From: DASRVA01 sp035550715
GTDB lineage: Bacteria > Gemmatimonadota > Gemmatimonadetes > JACCXV01 > JAHWKZ01
Length of the DNA: 37,725 nucleotides
Reading direction: 5' to 3'
Assembly: GCA_035550715.1 (NCBI GenBank)
Contig: DASZOP010000102.1
Location: 1 to 37,725, forward strand
Part shown: one piece after another, positions 1-6,871 of the stretch
Position numbering within the stretch: position 1 is the first letter of the stretch
Layout: each line of letters begins with the position of its first letter
Notes under the pieces: model-generated
The model's database searches: none
The model's input: the letters and a program-made list of their open reading frames with translations, nothing else
Told to the model about the DNA's origin: nothing
Made by a program: the position numbers and the translations under genes

Positions 1-171
1 CTGGCGAACGGGCTCGAGGTCTGGGGGTTCCTGGCCCGGATCGGAACCGCCATCGGCGTGGTGATCGCCACGCCACAGATCGGAGCCGTGCTCATGGCGA
101 CCGCCTTGATCGGTGCGGCCGCGCTCTACGAACTCAATCGACTGCTCGTCCCCGAGAGGAGAACCGCATGA
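1..171 (+). CDS. C-terminal fragment of a small membrane protein
   Basis: The frame is open from base 1 and ends at TGA 169-171, giving the last 56 residues of a protein that begins outside the window. It shows a hydrophobic stretch rich in A, I, V and G (about residues 10-45) followed by a short basic tail ending PERRTA, so it probably ends in one or two membrane helices. Its stop overlaps the start of the next gene in an ATGA arrangement, which suggests one operon and translational coupling. The family cannot be recognised from this fragment. An anti-sigma-like or general inner-membrane protein is possible but unsupported. Confidence 0.6.
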   Translation: MANGLEVWGFLARIGTAIGVVIATPQIGAVLMATALIGAAALYELNRLLVPERRTA

Positions 172-1613
172 TGCGCCGGTCCTGTCCCGCCCCGTCCCGG
201 GGCCGCGCCTTCCTGCTCACCCTGCTGCTGACGATGGCGCCCAGCGTGGTCCTCGCGTCGCAGGCGGTGGGCCAGGTGGCGCCCGACACCACCTCCCAGC
301 CCGAGCCCTCGCTCGCCGAGGTCCGGGACCGGGTCGAAGCGCGCTACCAGGTGCTCCCGCTCCGGGGAGGGATCGCCCTGCTGCCCAAGTACGGCGACAC
401 CGACGTCCAGTCGCTCGAGCTCTCCGACGGACAGATCGCGATCAACGGTGCGCCGGTGACCGGGGCCGAGCTGGACGAGCGGGTGGGGACGGACGCGGCC
501 GACATCCGGCGTCTCTCGTTCATGGACCCCGACGAGCGGCGGGTCCTGTTCGGCATCGGGCCCTCTCCTGAGACTGCCGAAGGGGTCGCCTCGGATACGA
601 CGGCGGCGGACACGACGCTCGCCGAGGAGGACGAAGGGGACTCCGAGAACCAGGAGGGGATCGACGTCGGGAGCTCCGGGGACCGCGTGCGGGTCGGCGC
701 GGGGATCGAGGTCGCGGAGGGCGAGGTGGTCGACGGCGACGTGGTTTCGGTCGGCGGCTCGGTCAGGGTCGACGGCACGGTCGAGGGCGACGTGGTGGCG
801 GTCGGCGGAGGGGTCCGCCTCGGTCCCGAAGCCGTCGTCGACGGCGAGGTCACGTCGGTCGGCGGGACGATCGACCGCGACCCCGGCGCCGTCGTCCACG
901 GGACCGTCAACGAGGTCGCGTTCGCCCCTCACATGAGCTGGGACGAGGACTGGGGGCCGGGGCCCTTCTTCGCCGGCGTGACCGGGCTGATCGGCACGAT
1001 CGTCTGGATCGCGGTCCTGATCCTCCTCGTCTGCCTGGCCTATCTCCTGGCGCGGCGGCCGATCGAGCGGATGGAATATCGAGTCGGCACCAGCGCGTGG
1101 AAGGCCGCCCTGGTCGGGCTCGTGGCGCAGCTCCTGTTCGTCCCCGCGCTCGTCCTGACGTGCGTGGTGCTCGCGATCTCGATCATCGGGATCCCGTTTC
1201 TGCTGCTCGTCCCGTTCGCGATCCTGGCGCTGGTGATCGGCTCGCTCCTCGGGTACACGGCGGTCGCCAAACATCTCGGACACGTGGCCGAGAGCCGGTT
1301 CGGGTGGCACCACGCCAGCCCGTACATCTCGCTCCTGATCGGGGTCGGTCTCATCATGCTGTTGAGCTTCTTCGGTCACGCGCTCGGAGTCGCCGGCGGC
1401 CCGCTCAAGCTGTTCGGCACGGTGCTGACGATCCTCGGCTTCATCGCTCAGTACGTGGCATGGACGATCGGCCTGGGGGTTCTGCTCCTGACCCGGTTCG
1501 GCACCCGCTACCGGTGGGGCGACGGCGAGACGCCCGAGCCCGTCCCGGCACCCCCGCCGCCCGTCACCGCGACGTACGACCAGCCTGGAGTTCCGCCTCC
1601 CCCTACCGTCTGA
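168..1613 (+). CDS. Bactofilin-like beta-helix protein with C-terminal membrane domain
   Basis: 481 residues. The N-terminus (MRRS then a hydrophobic stretch to about residue 37) looks like a signal peptide. An acidic, threonine-rich linker (about 130-165) follows. Residues about 175-250 contain short repeats such as VDGDVVSVGGSV and VEGDVVAVGGGV, typical of the polymer-forming bactofilin/beta-helix fold. From about 265 there are hydrophobic segments (about 268-295, 315-365, 385-440), and the C-terminus is proline-rich. Proteins of this layout are annotated as polymer-forming cytoskeletal or conserved membrane proteins; their molecular role is unknown. If the signal peptide is real, the beta-helix lies in the periplasm next to a multi-span membrane domain, unlike cytoplasmic bactofilins. 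The start overlaps the upstream stop (ATGA), implying coupling. Confidence 0.8.
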   Translation: MMRRSCPAPSRGRAFLLTLLLTMAPSVVLASQAVGQVAPDTTSQPEPSLAEVRDRVEARYQVLPLRGGIALLPKYGDTDVQSLELSDGQIAINGAPVTGAELDERVGTDAADIRRLSFMDPDERRVLFGIGPSPETAEGVASDTTAADTTLAEEDEGDSENQEGIDVGSSGDRVRVGAGIEVAEGEVVDGDVVSVGGSVRVDGTVEGDVVAVGGGVRLGPEAVVDGEVTSVGGTIDRDPGAVVHGTVNEVAFAPHMSWDEDWGPGPFFAGVTGLIGTIVWIAVLILLVCLAYLLARRPIERMEYRVGTSAWKAALVGLVAQLLFVPALVLTCVVLAISIIGIPFLLLVPFAILALVIGSLLGYTAVAKHLGHVAESRFGWHHASPYISLLIGVGLIMLLSFFGHALGVAGGPLKLFGTVLTILGFIAQYVAWTIGLGVLLLTRFGTRYRWGDGETPEPVPAPPPPVTATYDQPGVPPPPTV

Positions 1614-1640
1614 ATAGGAACAAGGCCCCTCCCCGGCTGG

Positions 1641-1646
1641 TATACT
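1641..1646 (+). promoter_or_regulatory. Possible -10 element upstream of the small secreted protein
   Basis: TATACT lies 23 bases before the ATG at 1670, and a strong Shine-Dalgarno-like GAGGAGGGG follows from about 1653. No convincing -35 hexamer is seen at the expected distance. It would allow expression independent of the bactofilin-like gene. Confidence 0.35.
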
Positions 1647-1669
1647 GCGGCCGAGGAGGGGTCATCATC

Positions 1670-2149
1670 ATGCGCAACATCCGTACGATCTTCGAGCTCG
1701 TCGTCGTCCTCGCCCTCGCGGTGGCCGCCCCGGCCGACCTGCAGGGCCAGGCGCAGGCGCCGACCTACCGTGTCATCCTGTACCTGGCCGAGGAGGGCGC
1801 CCCCCAGCAGGTCCAGATCCAGCGCCTCGACGAGGTCTGGTCGGAGGCCGACGGAGCCCAGCGGCTCCAGAGCCTGCTCGACAGCGGCGCCGTCCGGCAG
1901 CTCGAGGAGGTCACGCTGGTGCCGGGGCAGGAGCCCCCCACCATCCGCTTCGGGGACGTCACCTTCCGCGTGCGGGGCGTCCTCAAGGAGCCGCGCATGG
2001 ACAGCATGTTCCTGAGGCTCGAGGTGGACGGCGGCCGGGAGGCCCTGGTCAAGGAGATGATCGCGGGGTTCGACGAGACGATCGTGCTGGCGTATCCGTT
2101 GGCGGAGGGGAACAGCTCGGTGGTCGCGCTCCTCGTCCCGGTTCCCTGA
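1670..2149 (+). CDS. Small secreted protein of unknown function
   Basis: 159 residues. The ATG at 1670 was chosen because it follows GAGGAGGGG closely and opens a clear signal peptide: MRNIR, a hydrophobic core (FELVVVLALAVAAPA), then a probable cleavage site near Q-A-Q. The frame is open much further upstream, but that part only shadows the previous gene. The mature part (about 135 residues) is acidic and soluble, with no cysteine and no recognised catalytic motif. It alternates charged and hydrophobic residues in a beta-rich pattern. It starts 56 bases after the bactofilin-like gene and is followed by a nested inverted repeat. I do not recognise the family. Confidence 0.75.
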   Translation: MRNIRTIFELVVVLALAVAAPADLQGQAQAPTYRVILYLAEEGAPQQVQIQRLDEVWSEADGAQRLQSLLDSGAVRQLEEVTLVPGQEPPTIRFGDVTFRVRGVLKEPRMDSMFLRLEVDGGREALVKEMIAGFDETIVLAYPLAEGNSSVVALLVPVP

Positions 2150-2270
2150 CGGGCGTTGAAGATGGCCAGGCTCTTCGTTGCACTCGCTCGGCCATCCTGC
2201 GGCGTACAGGGAACCTACGCCTCGGATGGCCTCCCTCGCGCGCCTCGATCCTGGCCATCTTGAACGCCCG
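2150..2270. repeat. 121-base nested inverted-repeat element
   Basis: The outer arms at 2150-2170 and 2250-2270 are reverse complements with 20 of 21 bases paired; the single mismatch is G2158 against G2262. Inside them 2190-2206 and 2216-2231 form a second inverted repeat: 8 paired bases (GGCCATCC), a small bulge, then 6 paired bases (GGCGTA/TACGCC) around a 9-base loop. It begins one base after a stop codon. It could be a dispersed REP- or MITE-like element or a long structured terminator. No U-tract, target-site duplication or second copy was seen in the window. Confidence 0.65.
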
Positions 2271-2353
2271 TATCTGCTGATAGGCACCACCGCCGGGCAT
2301 TCTCTGCCCTGTCCACTTTTCACGCGCCGGGGGGCGGGCTACGTTCGGCGGCC

Positions 2354-2923
2354 GTGAGCGGATTACGAGCCCCGAGACCCGTTCCGATCGCCCTCGCGGC
2401 GGCATTGTGGACGGCGGCCGGCTGCGGAGGTGCCGATCCCGGCTATCCCTCGCGCGACTGGAGCGGCCGCTACGCGACCCAGGTGGTCGAGTCGTCCACC
2501 GACTGCCAGGGCGCAACCGCGCCGCCGTCCATGACTGGACTCATCCTCTCGCTCGAGCACTACGACAACAACCAGGTCGCCGTCCAGGTTACCCCGCTCA
2601 TCCGGCTGGCCGGCGAGTTCGACGGAGACCACCTGGAAACCACCAACGTCATCCGGGAATCGGTCTCGCTGCCGGACACCTTGCTCGCCAGGGTCACGGC
2701 CGCCGATTCCATCGAGACCATCATCTACCGGTTCGAGGCGGACTTCGAGAGGAACGGATTTCAGGGGCGCTATCTGATCCGGGCTCCCGATCTGCGGGCG
2801 CTGGTCCTCGAGGGTTCGGGGAAGCGGTGCCAGATCCGCTACGTGCTCTCCGGTCAGCGGATCCGGGAGGCGTCGGAGCAGCGGCCGACCGCGTCCGCCC
2901 GCCCGACCGCCGACACCGGCTAG
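2354..2923 (+). CDS. Putative lipoprotein of unknown function
   Basis: 189 residues starting at GTG 2354. The N-terminus has the layout of a lipoprotein signal: basic residues, a hydrophobic core (IALAAALW) and a lipobox ending A-A-G-C with C24 as the lipidation site, followed by GGADPG. The mature part is beta-rich with few charged clusters and two further cysteines (about C51, and one in GKRCQIRY) that could form a disulfide in the periplasm. The last 20 residues are low-complexity (Ser, Ala, Pro, Thr). Its TAG stop overlaps the TAG stop of the convergent NlpC/P60 gene (shared CTAG at 2920-2923), leaving no room for a separate terminator. Family not recognised. Confidence 0.75.
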   Translation: MSGLRAPRPVPIALAAALWTAAGCGGADPGYPSRDWSGRYATQVVESSTDCQGATAPPSMTGLILSLEHYDNNQVAVQVTPLIRLAGEFDGDHLETTNVIRESVSLPDTLLARVTAADSIETIIYRFEADFERNGFQGRYLIRAPDLRALVLEGSGKRCQIRYVLSGQRIREASEQRPTASARPTADTG

Positions 2924-3837
2924 TCGGACACGACGCGCCGGATCCCGCTCAGCCACCCGGCCAGGCGGCTTCCAAGCGGGGTGGTCGCGCGGCCCGGCGG
3001 AAGGACGTCCCAGGCGACCCCGTTCCGCGTCGTCGAGGCGTGGATCATCCGGCCTTCCCCGGCCAGGATCCCGACGTGGGTCACCCGGTCGCCGGGCGGC
3101 TCGACGAAGAACGCGAGGTCGCCCGGCCGGACCTCCCCCCAATCGGGACCCGGGTCCACCGGCCGGCCGTTCCGCGACTGAGGATCGGCATCCCGGGGTA
3201 GTCGGATCCCGTGGAGTCCGTAGATCCGCTGGACCAGACCCGAACAGTCGAACCCTTTCTCCGAGGTGCCGCCCCACAGGTACGGCAGGCCGAGAAAGCT
3301 GGCGGCATGCTCGACCAGCGCCTCCCCCTTCCGGGGGAACCGCTCGCCCAGGCGGCGGGCGGGGAGGGCGGCCTCCCGGTCGAGCCACCCCGCCGTGCCG
3401 TCGGGCAGGATGGCGGCGAGGGGACCTCGACCGGGATCCTCGATCCGGAGCCGGGCGCCCTGGACCAGGTCCGCCACCTGGGGCGAGCCGGAGTCCGGGC
3501 CTTCGCGCAGGACCGCCCCGCGGGCCACGACGACCCACGCGCCGGGATCATCCCGGGGCGGCCCGTTCAGAGAGCGGGCGAACTCCTCCGGATCGTCCAC
3601 CGCGGACCGGACGACCGACCCCTGGTGGACCCAGCCGGGATAGCCGTCGGCCAGCCTCACCTGGAGCCAGGGATCCCGGGCGCCCAGCACGAGCGCTTCC
3701 TCGCCGAGGATCATCTGCGTGACGAGCTCGGCCGTGTGCCGGGGCTCGGCCCGCACATGGGCGAGGCTGCGATGGGCGGTCGCCCGGTGGGGGGCCGCGG
3801 TGAGATCGGGAACGGTCCGTTCAAGCGCCCCGCTCAC
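2920..3837 (-). CDS. NlpC/P60 peptidase with SH3-like domains (YkfC-like)
   Basis: 305 residues. The C-terminal half is an NlpC/P60 cysteine peptidase: the catalytic Cys is C198 in FDCSG, the His is H254 in THVGI, and H266 in MIHAS is the probable third residue. Residues about 15-75 and 95-160 resemble paired bacterial SH3 domains (for example GYPGWVH and GTAGWLD). This architecture matches gamma-D-glutamyl-diamino-acid endopeptidases such as YkfC or dipeptidyl peptidase VI, which cut cell-wall peptides. No signal peptide is visible, so it probably acts in the cytoplasm in murein peptide recycling. The GTG at 3837 was chosen because it overlaps the TGA of the upstream ABC gene (GTGA), indicating coupling. 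The specific substrate is inferred from family layout. Confidence 0.85.
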   Translation of the reverse strand: MSGALERTVPDLTAAPHRATAHRSLAHVRAEPRHTAELVTQMILGEEALVLGARDPWLQVRLADGYPGWVHQGSVVRSAVDDPEEFARSLNGPPRDDPGAWVVVARGAVLREGPDSGSPQVADLVQGARLRIEDPGRGPLAAILPDGTAGWLDREAALPARRLGERFPRKGEALVEHAASFLGLPYLWGGTSEKGFDCSGLVQRIYGLHGIRLPRDADPQSRNGRPVDPGPDWGEVRPGDLAFFVEPPGDRVTHVGILAGEGRMIHASTTRNGVAWDVLPPGRATTPLGSRLAGWLSGIRRVVSD

Positions 3838-5633
3838 GACGTTTCCACTCCGACCATCCCGCTCCGATCGACGAACTGGAGCTCGTAGAGACGAGCGTAG
3901 AGCCCGCCCGCGGTGCGAAGCTCTTCGTGCCTCCCCTGCTCCCGCACCTCGCCATGGTGGAGGACGACGATCCGGTCGGCGCTGCGGACGGTCGACAGCC
4001 GGTGCGCGATCACGAGCGACGTCCGGCCGACCAGGAGCGTCCGGATGGCGTCCTCGATCAGCGCCTCGCTCTCGCTGTCCACGCTCGAAGTGGCTTCGTC
4101 GAGGATCAGGACGGGGGGGTCGAACGCGAGCGCACGCGCCAGCGAGACGAGCTGCTTCTGGCCGGTCGAGAGAGTCCGGCCGCGCTCGCCTACCGGCGTG
4201 TCGAGCCCGGCCGGGAGCGCCGCGACGAACCGCTCGGCGCCGACCGCGGTGATCGCGGCCGCGAGGCGCACGCCATCGATCTCGGGCTCGTCCAGACCCA
4301 CGTTCTCGGCCAACGTGCGCGAGAAGAGGAACGGGTCCTGGAGGACAAGGCCGATTCGCTTCCGGAGCTCCGCGATCGGGTACTCGCGGACGTCGAGGCC
4401 GTCCAGGAGGATCCGGCCGCGCGTCGCCTCGTAGAAACGGGCGAGCAGGCTCGCGCAGCTCGTCTTGCCGGACCCGGTCGGACCGACCAGAGCGACCCGG
4501 CTCCCCGGGTCGACCCGGAACGTCACCCCCTTGAGGACCCAGGTCGCGGGGGTGTAGCGGAACCACACGTCCTCGAACCGGACCTCGCCGGCGGCCTCGG
4601 GGAGTCGCTCGGCCGTCCGGATGGAGGCGACCGGCTCGGGCAAGGGCTCGTCCAGGAGATCGACCAGCCGCTCTCCGGACGCCATCGCCGCTTGGAGGAG
4701 GTTGTACTTCTCGGCCAGGTCCCGGATCGGGGCGAAGAACTTCTCGCCGTACTGGATGAACGCGACCAGCGAGCCGAACGTGAGCGCGCCCTGGAGGATC
4801 TCGCCGCCCCCGTACCAGATCACGAGCGCGATCGACAGGGCGCCCAGGACTTCGACGATCGGGTAGAAGAGCGCGTAGTAGAGGATCGAGCGGACCTGGG
4901 CGTCCCGGTGCCCCCGGTTCAGGGCTCCGAACTCGCTTGCGCTCCGCCGCTCCTGGCGAAAGAGCTGCACGACGTCGAGCCCCGTCACGTGCTCCTGGAG
5001 GTACGCGTTCATCCGCGCCACCCACATCCGGATCTCCCGGTAGACCGTCCGCATACGGATCCGGAAGAAGAGCGAGACCACGAGGATGAACGGGATGACG
5101 GCGAGCGTGACGAGGGCGAGCCGCGCATCGACGAGGAACATCGTCACCGCGACGGCGGCCAGCATGAAGACGTCGCTGAGGACCGCGATCACGCCCGAGG
5201 AAAAGAGATCGTTCAGGACCTCGACGTCGCTGGTCACCCGGGTCACGAGCCGGCCGACGGCCTGGCGGTCGAAGAACGGGACGGGGAGGCGCTGGAGGTG
5301 ATCGAAGAGACGCTCCCGGAGATCGTGCATGGCTTGTTGGCCGATCCACGCCGTGAGCCAGGTCTGAAGGAATCCCAAGGCGAAGTCGAGGACGAGGAGG
5401 CCGGAGTAGAGCGCCGTCACCCCGAGGAGACCCCTGGCATCGCCGACGGCGATGTGGCGGTCGATCGCTACCTTGACCAGGTAGGGCTGGAGGGCCTGGA
5501 TCCCGGCCAGGAGGAGGAGCAGGAAGAGCGCCGCCGCCATCGCCTTCCGGTACGGGGCCAGGAAGGTGAGCATCCGACGGGCCAGTCGCCGGTCGAAGGG
5601 AGCGTAGCGGATCTCGTCGGTGCGCGGGTTCAA
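3834..5633 (-). CDS. ABC exporter half-transporter, MdlB-like
   Basis: 599 residues. An N-terminal six-helix exporter domain (about 25-320) is followed by an ATPase domain. Walker A GPTGSGKT is at 384-391, Walker B ends LDE with catalytic E513, and the switch His is H544. The signature is LSTGQ (488-492) rather than LSGGQ. In heterodimeric exporters such as E. coli MdlAB, one subunit carries an altered signature and the other an altered Walker B; the gene at 6868-8718 has exactly the complementary change, so the two probably pair. Substrate unknown; lipid or drug export is typical. The only start available at the N-terminus is TTG 5633, which sits almost on its GGAGGA ribosome site, so the true start could be internal. 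The NlpC/P60 gene overlaps its stop. Confidence 0.88.
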   Translation of the reverse strand: MNPRTDEIRYAPFDRRLARRMLTFLAPYRKAMAAALFLLLLLAGIQALQPYLVKVAIDRHIAVGDARGLLGVTALYSGLLVLDFALGFLQTWLTAWIGQQAMHDLRERLFDHLQRLPVPFFDRQAVGRLVTRVTSDVEVLNDLFSSGVIAVLSDVFMLAAVAVTMFLVDARLALVTLAVIPFILVVSLFFRIRMRTVYREIRMWVARMNAYLQEHVTGLDVVQLFRQERRSASEFGALNRGHRDAQVRSILYYALFYPIVEVLGALSIALVIWYGGGEILQGALTFGSLVAFIQYGEKFFAPIRDLAEKYNLLQAAMASGERLVDLLDEPLPEPVASIRTAERLPEAAGEVRFEDVWFRYTPATWVLKGVTFRVDPGSRVALVGPTGSGKTSCASLLARFYEATRGRILLDGLDVREYPIAELRKRIGLVLQDPFLFSRTLAENVGLDEPEIDGVRLAAAITAVGAERFVAALPAGLDTPVGERGRTLSTGQKQLVSLARALAFDPPVLILDEATSSVDSESEALIEDAIRTLLVGRTSLVIAHRLSTVRSADRIVVLHHGEVREQGRHEELRTAGGLYARLYELQFVDRSGMVGVETS

Positions 5634-5837
5634 TCCTCCTCCGGGTCGTCTTGGCGGGGACGATCCCCGGATCGGGAACCGACCGCGTGCCGAGAAAGTG
5701 CCGGGGTTGCCGTGCCCGGGTCAACCCGCGTCCCGCGGTGGGAGCGGAAGGGGTCGCGGGCTACCTTCACGTCATCGGGGAACCGGCCGCTCGGACGGGG
5801 TACGACCGGTGGGTCGCGCTGCAGAGTCGGAGGAGAC

Positions 5838-6185
5838 ATGCGAGGACGAACGGTGATGACGGTGGCCATGGCGACGCTGACTCTCCTGGGTTGCCGACGG
5901 GGGGACGACGAGAACGACGGTCGCTCCGCCTCGTCCGGGGAGGCCCAGGTCGAGGAGGGCCTCGGGACGCTCCGGGTGATGAACCAGGTGTCGGAGCCGG
6001 TCGCGATCTACCTCGACGGACGTGAGATCTATTCCGTTCCGCCCGGGCGCGCCTACACGTTCCGGAACCTTCCCCTCGGCGAGGTCAACCTGTACGCGGT
6101 CGGGCGCGTGTCGGAGCGCCATTACGGGCTCCCGGTGCTGACGATCGAAGAGGGCGAGGATTACGAGTGGACGATTCGCCCGTAA
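5838..6185 (+). CDS. Small putative lipoprotein
   Basis: 115 residues. ATG 5838 follows GGAGGAG by a few bases. The signal MRGRTVMTVAMATLTLLGC has a lipobox ending L-L-G-C with C19 as the lipidated residue. An acidic, serine-rich linker follows. The mature part (about 45-115) reads as a small beta-sandwich (LRVMNQ, VAIYLDGREI, GRAYTFRNLPLGEVNLYAVG), resembling PEGA-like carbohydrate or surface-protein modules, though this is only a pattern match. The next gene starts inside its end, overlapping by 19 bases, so both are probably co-translated. The pair sits between, and on the opposite strand to, the two ABC half-transporter genes. Confidence 0.75.
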   Translation: MRGRTVMTVAMATLTLLGCRRGDDENDGRSASSGEAQVEEGLGTLRVMNQVSEPVAIYLDGREIYSVPPGRAYTFRNLPLGEVNLYAVGRVSERHYGLPVLTIEEGEDYEWTIRP

Positions 6186-6871
6186 CCCGCAACGAGGGCC
6201 TGCGGCTGGGGCCTGGGGCGAGCCTGGCGGTTCTCGGTCTCCTGGCCGGGCTCGCGATCGGATGGCTCCTCTGGCGCTCGTCGCCCGGGGATCCGGGCCC
6301 AGGATCGGCGGAGGCGCTCCCCGGACCCGGCGCGGAGGCGTCGGTCGAGGGCGTCAGCATCGCCCACGACCCCGTCCTGGGCCCTGGCGACGCCAGGATC
6401 ACGATCGTCGAGTTCTCGGACTTCGAGTGCCCCTTCTGCACGCGGTTCGCGCAGGACACCGCACCCCTCCTGCGCCGGCAGTACGCCGACGACGTGCGGT
6501 GGGTGTTCGTCAACAACCCGCTCCAGGCGATCCATCCGCGCGCCTACGACCTCGCGCTGGCCGGCGAATGCGCCCACGAGCAGGACCGGTTCTGGCCCTT
6601 CTACGACGCCATGTTCAGCGATCGGTACGGGACGACGGAGGGCGGTGTGGCGAACGCAGCCCGAGACATCGGGGTCGACACCGCGCGCTTCGAGGCGTGC
6701 TACCGGAATGCGGACCACGCCGGGGAAGTGGCTGCCGATCTCAAGGAGGCCCAGAAGTTCTACATCCTGGGGACGCCGACGTTCTTCGTGAACGGGCGTC
6801 GCCTGGAAGGCGCGCTCCCCGCCGAGACGTTCGCCATGGTGATCGACTCGATCCTGGCGACCCCCAACTAA
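6167..6871 (+). CDS. DsbA-like thioredoxin-fold oxidoreductase, membrane-anchored
   Basis: 234 residues from GTG 6167, with GAGG a few bases upstream inside the preceding gene. One N-terminal hydrophobic segment (about 19-36) followed by a Gly/Pro/Ala linker acts as a signal anchor. The catalytic domain has VEFSDFECPFC with the redox pair C88-x-x-C91, and a cis-proline loop G-T-P-T-F-F-V-N near residue 205. This matches the DsbA/thioredoxin_4 group (BdbD- and DsbG-like) that forms or rearranges disulfides in exported proteins. The CPFC dipeptide is more oxidising than thioredoxin CGPC. C55-type residues outside the motif are few; another Cys occurs in EACYRN. It overlaps the upstream lipoprotein gene and converges with the second ABC gene, whose stop overlaps its own. 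Confidence 0.88.
   Translation: MDDSPVTRNEGLRLGPGASLAVLGLLAGLAIGWLLWRSSPGDPGPGSAEALPGPGAEASVEGVSIAHDPVLGPGDARITIVEFSDFECPFCTRFAQDTAPLLRRQYADDVRWVFVNNPLQAIHPRAYDLALAGECAHEQDRFWPFYDAMFSDRYGTTEGGVANAARDIGVDTARFEACYRNADHAGEVAADLKEAQKFYILGTPTFFVNGRRLEGALPAETFAMVIDSILATPN

Noticed and set aside
126..1379. Minus-strand open frame opposite the bactofilin-like gene
   Set aside because: Asp/Arg-rich, repetitive and without any motif; the plus strand has a signal peptide, repeats and membrane helices.
3927..5837. Plus-strand open frame covering the MdlB-like gene
   Set aside because: Only its end, from ATG 5838, is real (the small lipoprotein); upstream sequence mirrors the ABC transporter and lacks a signal or domain.
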